Shown here in pieces: positions 1 through 6,726 of a stretch of 8,550 nucleotides of DNA (its first letter is position 1; each line of letters starts with the position of its first letter). Both the position numbers and the translations under genes were made by a program. The DNA comes from an uncultured Rubritalea sp. (GTDB lineage: Bacteria; Verrucomicrobiota; Verrucomicrobiia; Verrucomicrobiales; Akkermansiaceae): contig CALFBV010000201.1 in assembly GCA_937951395.1 (NCBI GenBank), positions 1 through 8,550 of the forward strand. The letters run 5' to 3'. The notes under the pieces were generated by a model that saw only the letters and a list, made by a program, of their open reading frames with translations, was not told the DNA's origin and searched no databases.

Positions 1-15
1 GTCTCTAGGTTTTTT
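1..15 (+). terminator. possible right half of a terminator cut by the window edge
   Basis: The window opens with TCTCTAGG followed by a run of seven T. The stretch CTAGGTTTT is identical to the right arm and tail of the complete palindrome at 6641-6664, so this may be the right arm and T tract of a similar terminator whose left arm lies outside. The rest of 16-171 shows no coding frame or RNA gene that I can recognise. The left arm is not visible, so this is a guess from similarity. Confidence 0.2.
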
Positions 16-171
16 TGTTTAGTTATAGCGGTATAAAGGAAGTGAATTCTTATAATGGCTAAGATGTGACTTTCCAAGCTAGTCTTTAATCAAGCAAGAA
101 AGGATGTGTTGTAATTGCTGGTGTGTATAAAAATTTCATCAAGATACAAGTCGTGTGTGTAGCGAAATGAG

Positions 172-201
172 AGCGGGTCGCTGAGTAATCAGTGGCCCGC
201 T
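172..201 (-). terminator. strong GC-rich hairpin after the M50-like gene
   Basis: Arms 172-184 and 189-201 form a 13-bp stem with two G-T wobbles around the four-base loop GTAA. The outer part AGCGGG/CCCGCT is perfect. On the minus strand the hairpin begins 7 bases after the TAA stop of the protease gene, where an intrinsic terminator is expected. The tail on that strand (CTCATTTCG) is only weakly T-rich, and the plus-strand tail (TTGATCATTT) is little better. It could terminate in either direction or simply protect a 3' end. Confidence 0.55.
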
Positions 202-208
202 TGATCAT

Positions 209-1174
209 TTAAATAGACTTCAACCAACTGATAAGGCCAATCCCATTCTCAAAGAACAGGTTAATCCATTGGTAACAGTATGACTTAAATGTGATCCCTG
301 ATGGAGAAAGACAGAGTAAAGTGGCTAGGAGTAAAATATTAGCCAGATAAATGACCGTCAGTGAGAAAAAGGAGCCGTTTTCTTTCAGGTCTGGTTGATC
401 ACGCGGAATCATCCATATCGTCCAAGCGAGATGGAAGGTCCAGCTGAAACCGATCAAGAAATACAGGATTTCATCATGACCAGGGAGCTGGACGAAATAA
501 CGTGTGATATAAGAGACTATGAGTATGATGCAGGTCCAGAATGGAATGAAATATGGCGAGAGGGCGATTAAGACGTTGGTTTTATTCGTGATCACATAGC
601 CCCCATCTGGAGTGACTTTGAAGCCTGAAATCTTACCTCCACAGAGGAAAATGAAGAATGCGTGTGTGAGCTCATGACCCAGAACATAGAGATAGAGGAA
701 GGTCTTTCTTAATGATCTGATCCAGAAAATAATGATCATCAAGATGTATCCTAGTAAGAAATATAAAAATGCATCAGTGTCTAACAGATTATACCAGAAG
801 TTATTAGATCCAGTGTGGGTGGTGTTGATTTCAAAAATAGCTAGTGTAGAGATAAAGCATGGAAATATCAGTAAAACGCCTAAAATAGTCCTGAGAATGA
901 GGTGGGCTATCGGTAAACTGTAGTCATCTTCGGACTGCTGGGCGATGGATGCATTAACAGATTTCATCCCTTTAGAAGTCCAGTTTCTCTGATTAGTCCG
1001 CTGATGAGCTCGACTACTAGCGGTCTGGAAAAAGCCTAAGAATCCTGATTTATTCTTCTTGCGTGAAGCACCCTTGGAACGTGACTTTGAACGAGAAGAC
1101 TTAGTTCTAGACTTAGCCTTTGCTCGTTTCGTGTTCGCTCGTTGTATAAAATGTCCTTTGCCTTGACGTGCCAT
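209..1174 (-). CDS. M50-like integral membrane metalloprotease with basic N-terminal tail
   Basis: This 321-residue membrane protein carries a zinc-protease motif, HELTH (residues 167-171, in GHELTHAFF), inside a hydrophobic segment. It is followed by a Gly-Gly-Lys turn and a GGYV stretch, as in M50-type site-2-protease relatives. Hydrophobic segments lie near 89-116, 134-155, 158-178, 203-225, 236-257 and 271-291. QPDLKENGSFFS (260-271) could supply the third metal ligand through Asp262; that is inferred from the pattern, and the classical NPxPxxDG motif is absent. Residues 1-81 contain no Asp or Glu, and 17 of the first 42 residues are Lys or Arg, in a Ser/Arg/Lys-rich, probably disordered tail. 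The start has no Shine-Dalgarno sequence, so a start at Met70 is possible and would remove most of the tail. The gene lies 112 bases behind mnmH on the same strand. The substrate is unknown, and the fold assignment is better supported than any activity. Confidence 0.72.
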   Translation of the reverse strand: MARQGKGHFIQRANTKRAKAKSRTKSSRSKSRSKGASRKKNKSGFLGFFQTASSRAHQRTNQRNWTSKGMKSVNASIAQQSEDDYSLPIAHLILRTILGVLLIFPCFISTLAIFEINTTHTGSNNFWYNLLDTDAFLYFLLGYILMIIIFWIRSLRKTFLYLYVLGHELTHAFFIFLCGGKISGFKVTPDGGYVITNKTNVLIALSPYFIPFWTCIILIVSYITRYFVQLPGHDEILYFLIGFSWTFHLAWTIWMIPRDQPDLKENGSFFSLTVIYLANILLLATLLCLSPSGITFKSYCYQWINLFFENGIGLISWLKSI

Positions 1175-1216
1175 TGATAGAAGTAGGGGTAATGATAGTC
1201 ATCAGCAAATAGCGCA

Positions 1217-1246
1217 TTTATACAGAGATGTCGATATTTAAGATAA
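1217..1246 (-). promoter_or_regulatory. weak candidate promoter for the M50-like gene
   Basis: Read on the minus strand, TTATCT (1246-1241) and TATAAA (1222-1217) are separated by 18 bases and lie about 45 bases before the protease ATG. The -10 box is good but the -35 box is poor. The gene might instead be read through from mnmH. Confidence 0.25.
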
Positions 1247-1254
1247 ATTTAGTT

Positions 1255-1274
1255 TCTTCCCGTTTTCGGAAAGA
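1255..1274 (-). terminator. weak hairpin after mnmH
   Basis: Arms 1255-1261 and 1268-1274 can form a 7-bp stem with one G-T wobble and a six-base loop. It starts 12 bases after the mnmH stop on the minus strand. The following bases (AACTAAATTT) are AT-rich but are not a T run, so termination would be inefficient at best. Confidence 0.25.
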
Positions 1275-1286
1275 GTAGTCTAGAGT

Positions 1287-2342
1287 TTATCCGAGTGAGA
1301 TAGTCTGCCTAGCAGCATTCTCAAAACTCACCTTAGTAGCATCCACTATGGTGATCTCACCAGTAACGGTCTGGTAATTAGAGTCTTCCGCTCCGGGTGG
1401 GCGGTAGCAGAGATCATAGTGGGTCTCTAGGATGGAGTGGACGAAGTCATCCCAGTTCTCAGCATCGATAAGTTCATTCCATTGCTCTATCTGCTCATGT
1501 CCACGTAGTGGTATTAGTTTGCTGAGGAGCATTTTTAATTCTACTGCATTATCTTGGAAATGGGGATACTCCTCGCGGAGAACTTTTATTCTTTCTGAGA
1601 TAGGAAGCTGCACATCGATCACACGAGATCTCTTCATCGCCTGCCAGAGTGCTGGCGGGCAGTGCACATTACCGATGCGATTACTCTCAGCTTCGGTGAA
1701 GATCGGTTTAGTGAGATCAAACTGCTTCATCTGATGCCAGAGATCCGTCTCAAATTTCTTCTGTACAGGCTGTGCCGAGCTAGGCGTGGCTCCGAGAAGT
1801 GACCCTTTATGATTTGCCAGACCTTCTAGATCTAATACCTGTCCACCTTGCTTGCGGATCTCTAACAGTAAGCGTGTTTTCCCCACACCTGTTAAACCAG
1901 ACAGGACTTGTAAGTTTAACCCCTCTGTTAGAAAGATTTCTTCGGTCTCATCGACCACAGACTTTCGGAACGCGCGGTAGCCGCCCTGGATTACATGAGG
2001 TTTCCAGCCTATTGATTTAAGGATAAATGTGAATGATCTAGAGCGCATCCCACCACGCCAGCAATAGAGCAGCGGTTGATAATCCATTCCATGCTGCATC
2101 ATTTCATTCTGAATGTGAGCAGAGACATTTGCCGAGATGAGTGCCGCGCCCAGTCTGCGTGCTTCGAAGGGACTATCCTTGTATAAAGTTCCAATTTCTT
2201 CGCGTTGAGCATCATCTAGCACAGGTAAGTTTATCGCTCCCGGGATGTGATCTAGTGCATACTCAGCTGGCGAGCGCACGTCGATGATCTCTGAATATTC
2301 AGAAAAATCACAGGGAATAGAGATGGTGGATAAGTTCTGCAT
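1287..2342 (-). CDS. mnmH: tRNA 2-selenouridine synthase MnmH (SelU/YbbB)
   Basis: MnmH converts 2-thiouridine at the wobble position (U34) of some tRNAs to 2-selenouridine, using selenophosphate and a geranylated intermediate. The N-terminal rhodanese domain (about 14-130) shows DVRSPAEY (21-28), IPGAINLP (33-40) and the active-site loop CWRGGMRSRS with catalytic Cys94. A P-loop domain follows, with GLTGVGKT (149-156), the family-typical DLEGLANHKGS (171-181) and FTEAESNRIG (215-224). The length of 351 residues is close to that of the E. coli protein (about 364), and the frame is intact. The start at 2342 places the conserved rhodanese domain at the usual distance; no Shine-Dalgarno sequence precedes it. 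It is divergent from fhs. The needed partner SelD (selenophosphate synthetase) is not in the window. Confidence 0.95.
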   Translation of the reverse strand: MQNLSTISIPCDFSEYSEIIDVRSPAEYALDHIPGAINLPVLDDAQREEIGTLYKDSPFEARRLGAALISANVSAHIQNEMMQHGMDYQPLLYCWRGGMRSRSFTFILKSIGWKPHVIQGGYRAFRKSVVDETEEIFLTEGLNLQVLSGLTGVGKTRLLLEIRKQGGQVLDLEGLANHKGSLLGATPSSAQPVQKKFETDLWHQMKQFDLTKPIFTEAESNRIGNVHCPPALWQAMKRSRVIDVQLPISERIKVLREEYPHFQDNAVELKMLLSKLIPLRGHEQIEQWNELIDAENWDDFVHSILETHYDLCYRPPGAEDSNYQTVTGEITIVDATKVSFENAARQTISLG

Positions 2343-2461
2343 GTTGGTTACTGATCTAGTGTGCCTTGTTCTGAGTAAGTTGACATCACAAAAATCGTTT
2401 TCCTCAGCAATAACAAGATATTTATCTTTTTAGAATCAGTTAGATCCTATAGCTTTGAGCC
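2343..2461. promoter_or_regulatory. divergent promoter region between mnmH and fhs
   Basis: These 119 bases separate two diverging genes and must hold the start signals of both unless transcription comes from further away. Toward fhs I see a perfect TTGACA (2380-2385) without a -10 box at normal spacing, and the -10-like boxes TAGAAT (2431-2436) and TATAGC (2448-2453) without a good -35. Toward mnmH, TTATTG-N17-TGTGAT is the best pair found and is weak. No riboswitch or operator repeat was recognised. Confidence 0.45.
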
Positions 2462-4135
2462 ATGACAGACATAGAAATAGCGCAGAAAGCGACCATGCAA
2501 CGCATCGTTCCCTTAGCTCAGAATAAGTTAGGCATTTCAGACGAGCTTCTAGAACCCTACGGGCATTATAAAGCCAAGCTATCGCTCGACTACATCGAGA
2601 CCTTGAAATCTAACCCAAACGGCAAGCTAATACTCGTCACCGCCATCAGTCCCACTCCAGCAGGAGAGGGGAAGACCACCACATCAGTAGGTCTAACAGA
2701 TGGGCTAAATCGCATAGGAAAAAAAGCAGTGGTATGCCTGCGTGAGCCATCACTGGGGCCATGTTTCGGTATGAAGGGTGGGGCGGCAGGTGGTGGCTAC
2801 GCTCAAGTCGTGCCGATGGAGGATATAAATTTACACTTCACTGGAGACTTCCATGCCATAGGTCTGGCGAATAATCTCCTAGCAGCTCTCATAGATAATC
2901 ACATCCATCATGGAAATGCTCTTGGGATAGATGTCCGCCGCGTAGTCTGGAAGCGTGTGGTAGATATGAACGACCGCGCACTCCGCGATATCACCGTTGC
3001 GCTCGGTGGAATAGGTAATGGCTACCCACGTCAAGATGGATTCGACATCGTGGTCGCGAGTGAAGTCATGGCCATCTTCTGTCTCTCTACCAGCATCGCT
3101 GAAATGAAAGAGAAATTTGGCAATATCATCGTAGCCTACACGAGAGAGCGTAAGGCTATACGAGCGCGTGATCTGAATGCACATGGGGCTATGACCGTGC
3201 TGCTAAAAGACGCCTTCAAGCCTAATGTTGTGCAAACTCTAGAAGGTAACATCGCATTCGTTCACGGAGGACCATTCGCGAATATTGCTCATGGCTGCAA
3301 CACCGTGATTTCCACTCAGACCGCTCTTAAACTAGCAGATTACGTCGTGACCGAAGCAGGCTTTGGTGCGGATTTAGGTGCGGAGAAATTTGTAGATATC
3401 AAGTGCCGTAAATCAGGTCTCAAGCCAGATGCAGCAGTCATCGTGGCGACTATTAAAGCGCTGAAGTATCACGGAGGAGTTAAGCTAGACTCACTCCGAG
3501 TAGAAAACTTAGAAGCGCTCGAGCTCGGATTGAAAAACCTAGAACGTCACGTCCGAAATATCCATGAGAATTTCGGACTCCCATGCGTAGTAGCCATTAA
3601 TAAATTTAGCTTTGATACCCAAGCCGAGATAGATCTAATCACCAAGAAATTCGCGCATCATCAAGTCAAGGTAGTCATCGCAGATCACTGGGCTAATGGT
3701 GGAGCAGGGGCAGAGGATCTCGCACGCGAAGTAGTGAATACAATAGAAACAACTCCTGCAGACTTCAGATTTGTTTACGAAGATGATACTCCTCTCTGGG
3801 GTAAGATGGAAGCGATAGCTAAGAAAATTTACGGAGCTAAAGGGATAGCCGCTGATGCAAAAGTACGTAAGCAGATTGATAAACTCCAGAAAGATGGCTT
3901 CGGAACCTATCCTGTATGCGTGGCGAAAACTCAGTATAGTTTCTCTACAGATGCCAAGCTACTAGGAGCACCAGAAGACCACGTAGTAAAGATCCGTGAA
4001 GTGCGGCTCTCAGCCGGTGCAGAGTTCGTAGTCATGATCTGTGGCGATATCATGACCATGCCCGGACTACCCAAAAGCCCATCAGCTGACCGCATAGATA
4101 TCGATGAAGACGGAAAAATTGTTGGACTCTTCTAA
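2462..4135 (+). CDS. fhs: formate-tetrahydrofolate ligase
   Basis: Fhs joins formate to tetrahydrofolate with ATP to give 10-formyl-THF, feeding purine and formyl-Met-tRNA synthesis in the cytoplasm. It also works in acetogenic carbon fixation and in formate release. The 557-residue length is typical of the bacterial enzyme. The N-terminus (DIEIAQKA, then YGHYKAKL at 33-40) matches the usual family start. The P-loop [11 protein letters not shown] is at 64-74, REPSLGP at 94-100, the glycine-rich [15 protein letters not shown] at 102-116 and GDFHAI at 128-133. The C-terminus has the expected [17 protein letters not shown] stretch. Only a weak GAG precedes the ATG. A Dabb-domain gene follows after 24 bases. 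No other folate gene (folD, purU) is present, so its metabolic direction cannot be read from the context. Confidence 0.97.
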   Translation: MTDIEIAQKATMQRIVPLAQNKLGISDELLEPYGHYKAKLSLDYIETLKSNPNGKLILVTAISPTPAGEGKTTTSVGLTDGLNRIGKKAVVCLREPSLGPCFGMKGGAAGGGYAQVVPMEDINLHFTGDFHAIGLANNLLAALIDNHIHHGNALGIDVRRVVWKRVVDMNDRALRDITVALGGIGNGYPRQDGFDIVVASEVMAIFCLSTSIAEMKEKFGNIIVAYTRERKAIRARDLNAHGAMTVLLKDAFKPNVVQTLEGNIAFVHGGPFANIAHGCNTVISTQTALKLADYVVTEAGFGADLGAEKFVDIKCRKSGLKPDAAVIVATIKALKYHGGVKLDSLRVENLEALELGLKNLERHVRNIHENFGLPCVVAINKFSFDTQAEIDLITKKFAHHQVKVVIADHWANGGAGAEDLAREVVNTIETTPADFRFVYEDDTPLWGKMEAIAKKIYGAKGIAADAKVRKQIDKLQKDGFGTYPVCVAKTQYSFSTDAKLLGAPEDHVVKIREVRLSAGAEFVVMICGDIMTMPGLPKSPSADRIDIDEDGKIVGLF

Positions 4136-4151
4136 CTTATAATCTTTAATC

Positions 4152-4156
4152 AAGGA
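4152..4156 (+). promoter_or_regulatory. ribosome binding site of the Dabb gene
   Basis: AAGGA lies three bases before the ATG at 4160, in the short gap after fhs. It is the only clear Shine-Dalgarno sequence before a gene in this window. The spacing is shorter than usual. Confidence 0.5.
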
Positions 4157-4159
4157 ACC

Positions 4160-4459
4160 ATGCAACATCACGTATACTTCTGGCTCAAGGACGAGCACAA
4201 GACAGACTCTGCAAGAGCTGAATTCGAAAAAGGACTTCAAAATATGACTGAAGTCAAAACCGTAGCCACTGGAGGCTGGGGTAAACCTGCCTCCACACCA
4301 GATAGACCTGTCACTGACAAGTCTTGGGACTACGCGCTTTACTGTAGTTTCGAGTCTATAGCAGATCATGATACTTACCAAGTGGATCCTGAGCATGATA
4401 GCTTCGTGGCAGATCATAAAGACCGCTGGGCGAAAGTTCTAGTGATGGACGCTGAGTAA
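4160..4459 (+). CDS. Dabb (stress-responsive alpha/beta barrel) domain protein
   Basis: This 99-residue soluble protein is essentially a single Dabb domain. It begins with the typical strand HHVYFWLK (residues 3-10), has a central WDYALYCSFES (56-66) and a C-terminal HDSFVADHKDRW (79-90), the usual order in this dimeric ferredoxin-like fold. There is no signal peptide or membrane segment. It lies 24 bases behind fhs with its own AAGGA, so the two are probably cotranscribed. The family includes stress-induced proteins and some enzymes, and the sequence alone does not reveal a substrate. An overlapping 111-codon open frame on the other strand (4082-4417) looks like a shadow of this gene. Confidence 0.88.
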   Translation: MQHHVYFWLKDEHKTDSARAEFEKGLQNMTEVKTVATGGWGKPASTPDRPVTDKSWDYALYCSFESIADHDTYQVDPEHDSFVADHKDRWAKVLVMDAE

Positions 4460-4503
4460 AATAACAAAACTCATATGTTGGCGGTTAAGCTATAGACTAG
4501 AAT

Positions 4504-4524
4504 TTTCCGCTGTGCCTTCAGCCC
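4504..4524. repeat. fragment of the hairpin repeat found after galE
   Basis: GTGCCTTCAGC at 4512-4522 is identical to 6608-6618, and the bases before it (TTTTCCGCT here, TTCCTCC there) are also similar. Only a short GCTG/CAGC stem can form in this copy. It lies in the 143-base spacer between the Dabb gene and nadA, which is otherwise without recognisable features up to the nadA promoter. Confidence 0.35.
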
Positions 4525-4568
4525 TTTATTCAAAAGAAGATAATTTTCAGATCTGAGTCATAAATCGG

Positions 4569-4596
4569 TTGGCAAATGGAAATATCAGTCTAATCT
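4569..4596 (+). promoter_or_regulatory. candidate sigma-70 promoter of nadA, possibly leaderless
   Basis: TTGGCA (4569-4574) and TAATCT (4591-4596) are separated by 16 bases. The -10 box ends 6 bases before the ATG at 4603, so transcription would be expected to begin at or within a base or two of the start codon. No Shine-Dalgarno sequence is present (TGATGC precedes the ATG), which agrees with a leaderless message. This is a pattern match only. Confidence 0.5.
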
Positions 4597-4602
4597 TGAT
4601 GC

Positions 4603-5541
4603 ATGCCAGCTACAGCTATTGACCTCAAAGAAGAAATCCAGCGTCTCAAGAAAGAACGCAATGCAGTAATTCTCGCGCACAACTATCAAGATGGCGAGAT
4701 CCAAGATATAGCAGACTACGTGGGTGACTCCCTCGGACTAGCCTATAAGGCACAGGATACCCCTGCAGAAGTCATCTGCTTCTGTGGTGTGCACTTCATG
4801 GCTGAGACTGCTAAGATTCTGAACCCTAGCAAAACCGTCATTCTTCCTGATAAAGACGCCGGTTGCTCTCTCGAAGAGTCATGCCCAGCTCCAGATCTAG
4901 AAGCATTCATCAAAGCGAATGCGGAAAAAAACTACTACGTCATCGCCTACATCAACTGCTCCGGCGGTGTAAAGGCTCTCTGTGATGTGATTTGTACTTC
5001 AGGGAATGCGGTTAAAATTGTCAACCAAGCACCAAAAGACAGACCGATTCTTTTCGTCCCAGATGCAAACCTAGGAGCATGGGTGATGGAGCAGACTGGA
5101 CGCAAGATGGACCTCTGGCAGGGCGCGTGCTACGTGCATGTGGAGTTCACCCAGAATTCTATTAACAAGATCAAAGCTGAGTATCCAGAAGCTCTCGTAG
5201 TGGCGCACCCTGAGTGCACTACAGCGGTGAGACTCCTCGCAGATGAAGTTTGCTCTACGGAGAAAATGGTCTCTTATTGTAAGAATGCGCCAGTGAAGGA
5301 CATCATCGTGGTCACTGAAAGCGGCATGCTTCACAGACTACAAAAGGAAGCTCCAGACAAAAATCTTATCCCTGGGCCGACTGATCACTGTGCCTGCAAC
5401 GATTGTAAATTCATGAAAATGAATACACTTCAAAAACTTCACGACTGCCTCAAAGACCTCTCCCCTTCAATAGAAATGCCTGAAGACATCAGAGCACGCG
5501 CTGAGGCTCCAATCATTAAAATGCTAGAACAATCCAAGTAA
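4603..5541 (+). CDS. nadA: quinolinate synthase NadA
   Basis: NadA is the 4Fe-4S enzyme that condenses iminoaspartate with dihydroxyacetone phosphate to quinolinate in de novo NAD synthesis. Visible motifs are ILAHNYQ (23-29), DYVGDSLGLA (38-47), FCGVHFMAETAKILNP (60-75), AGCSLEESCP (86-95), INCSGGVKALCD (117-128), FVPDANLGAW (151-160), QGACYVH (173-179), AHPEC (201-205) and CACNDCKFMKMNTL (263-276). By family position, Cys88, Cys176 and Cys268 are the likely cluster ligands; Cys263 and Cys265 make a CxCxxC group. At 312 residues it is nearer the short form (about 300) than E. coli NadA (347). The usual Gly-Ser-Thr-Ser motif reads CSTEKM (217-222). nadB and nadC are not in the window; galE follows after 20 bases. 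Confidence 0.97.
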   Translation: MPATAIDLKEEIQRLKKERNAVILAHNYQDGEIQDIADYVGDSLGLAYKAQDTPAEVICFCGVHFMAETAKILNPSKTVILPDKDAGCSLEESCPAPDLEAFIKANAEKNYYVIAYINCSGGVKALCDVICTSGNAVKIVNQAPKDRPILFVPDANLGAWVMEQTGRKMDLWQGACYVHVEFTQNSINKIKAEYPEALVVAHPECTTAVRLLADEVCSTEKMVSYCKNAPVKDIIVVTESGMLHRLQKEAPDKNLIPGPTDHCACNDCKFMKMNTLQKLHDCLKDLSPSIEMPEDIRARAEAPIIKMLEQSK

Positions 5542-5561
5542 TCATTTTTAAAACACTACCT

Positions 5562-6584
5562 ATGAAAAAAATATTAGTTACAGGCGGAGCTGGATATATT
5601 GGCTCCCACACATGCATCGAACTTCTTAATTCTGGTTATGAAGTCGTCATTGTAGATGATTTCACAAACTCTGTGGCTGAGCCAGTGAGACGCGTGCAGG
5701 AACTTACAGGCAAGACGCTGAGTTTCCACGAGGTGAATCTCTTAGACAAAGAGGCTCTCGATGCGGTCTTTAAGTCTGAGGAGAAGATTGATGCAGTGAT
5801 CCACTTTGCGGCACTAAAAGCTGTGGGTGAATCAGTGGAACAACCACTGATGTATTATAAAAATAACATCTCGGGGTCACTCACACTTTTCGAGGTGATG
5901 CGTGATAATGGAGTCTCTAACATCGTGTTCAGTTCCTCTGCCACGGTTTATGGAGATCCTGAGGTTACCCCTATCCAGGAAGATGCAGCAGTCCATGCTA
6001 CTAATCCATACGGTCATACTAAAGCGATGATGGAGCAGATCCTCATGGACACGAGTCATGCGCTTGAATGGGGAGTTATTTTACTACGTTATTTCAATCC
6101 AGTGGGTGCGCATGAATCAGGGCAGATCGGTGAAGACCCAGATTACCCTAATAATCTTTTACCCTTTGTCAGCCAAGTGGCTGCAGGTATCCGCGAGCAT
6201 GTGACTATCTTTGGTGACGACTACGATACGGTCGATGGCACTGGCGTGAGAGATTATATCCACGTCGTTGATCTCGCTCGCGCTCACGTGAAGTCTATAG
6301 AAAAACTTACCTCTAAGGTGAATGGAACACTCATTTATAACATCGGAACTGGCACTGGCTATTCCGTGAAGCAGATGGTAGAGACCTTCCGTCAGGTTTC
6401 AGGGAAAGAGATCAAGACCATCATCGGGCCAAGACGTCCAGGCGACATCGCTGAGTGCACAGCAGATGCCACCCTGGCTAACAACGAGCTAGGATGGCAT
6501 GCAGAGTATGGTCTCCAAGAAATGATCGAGTCCGCTTGGAAATGGCAGTCTACTTATCCGAACGGGTATAGGGATGCGAAGTGA
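5562..6584 (+). CDS. galE: UDP-glucose 4-epimerase
   Basis: GalE interconverts UDP-glucose and UDP-galactose with bound NAD, supplying galactose units for cell-surface glycans or allowing galactose use. It is a short-chain dehydrogenase of the extended type. The NAD-binding GGAGYIGSH (8-16) is at the N-terminus, with VDDFTNS at 31-37 and HFAALKAVGES at 81-91. The catalytic SSSATVYG (124-131) is followed by NPYGHTK (148-154) with Tyr150 and Lys154. RYFNPVGAH (176-184), GTGVRDYIHVVDLA (226-239) and RRPGD near the C-terminus complete the family pattern. The length of 340 residues matches E. coli GalE (338). It lies 20 bases behind nadA without its own visible promoter or Shine-Dalgarno sequence, so cotranscription with nadA is likely. 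No other galactose (gal) gene is nearby. Confidence 0.95.
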   Translation: MKKILVTGGAGYIGSHTCIELLNSGYEVVIVDDFTNSVAEPVRRVQELTGKTLSFHEVNLLDKEALDAVFKSEEKIDAVIHFAALKAVGESVEQPLMYYKNNISGSLTLFEVMRDNGVSNIVFSSSATVYGDPEVTPIQEDAAVHATNPYGHTKAMMEQILMDTSHALEWGVILLRYFNPVGAHESGQIGEDPDYPNNLLPFVSQVAAGIREHVTIFGDDYDTVDGTGVRDYIHVVDLARAHVKSIEKLTSKVNGTLIYNIGTGTGYSVKQMVETFRQVSGKEIKTIIGPRRPGDIAECTADATLANNELGWHAEYGLQEMIESAWKWQSTYPNGYRDAK

Positions 6585-6605
6585 TAAGTTTTGCTCACTA
6601 TTCCT

Positions 6606-6622
6606 CCGTGCCTTCAGCACGG
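6606..6622. repeat. palindrome with CTTCA loop
   Basis: CCGTGC (6606-6611) and GCACGG (6617-6622) form a perfect 6-bp stem with the loop CTTCA, 22 bases after the galE stop. No T run follows, so it is more like an extragenic palindromic repeat than a terminator. The same CTTCA loop recurs at 6680-6684 and part of the sequence recurs at 4512-4522. Confidence 0.55.
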
Positions 6623-6640
6623 TAAATGAAAAATGATTTC

Positions 6641-6664
6641 AACCTAGGGATAAATCCCTAGGTT
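6641..6664. terminator. perfect 10-bp palindrome between convergent galE and the synthase gene
   Basis: AACCTAGGGA (6641-6650) and TCCCTAGGTT (6655-6664) are exact reverse complements around the loop TAAA. It stands between two converging genes, where a shared terminator is expected. On the plus strand the right arm runs into TTTTGCAA; on the minus strand a short T run comes about 6 bases later (GAAATCATTTTT). The tails are short, so it may be a mild bidirectional terminator or part of a repeat element. Confidence 0.55.
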
Positions 6665-6674
6665 TTGCAACTAC

Positions 6675-6689
6675 TCTTCCTTCAGGAGA
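6675..6689. repeat. third small hairpin with CTTCA loop
   Basis: TCTTC (6675-6679) and GGAGA (6685-6689) pair over 5 bp with one wobble around CTTCA, the same loop as the hairpin at 6606-6622. Together with the central palindrome they give a small-large-small arrangement over 84 bases. The remaining bases to 6726 show nothing else. Confidence 0.35.
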
Positions 6690-6726
6690 TTTACCCTTAT
6701 ATTTAGGCTAACCCTCTAATGAGTAA

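Noticed and set aside
51..56. TATAAT near the left edge as a promoter
   Set aside because: No -35 box stands at a suitable distance and no open frame starts downstream on that strand before the hairpin at 172-201.
732..923. 63-codon plus-strand open frame within the M50-like gene
   Set aside because: It is antisense to the transmembrane region of a better-supported gene and has no recognisable features.
2380..2385. Perfect TTGACA as the fhs -35 box
   Set aside because: No -10-like box occurs 16-18 bases downstream, so it is mentioned only within the divergent promoter region.
2879..3184. 101-codon minus-strand open frame within fhs
   Set aside because: It lies wholly inside a strongly conserved gene and its translation resembles no family I know.
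4082..4417. 111-codon open frame on the minus strand opposite the Dabb gene
   Set aside because: It overlaps the end of fhs and most of a well-supported Dabb gene, and its translation shows no recognisable domain; it is a shadow frame.
859..4589. 14-base identity ATGGAAATATCAGT at 859-872 and 4576-4589
   Set aside because: One copy is inside a coding region and the other in a spacer; a single match of this length can arise by chance in a window of this size.
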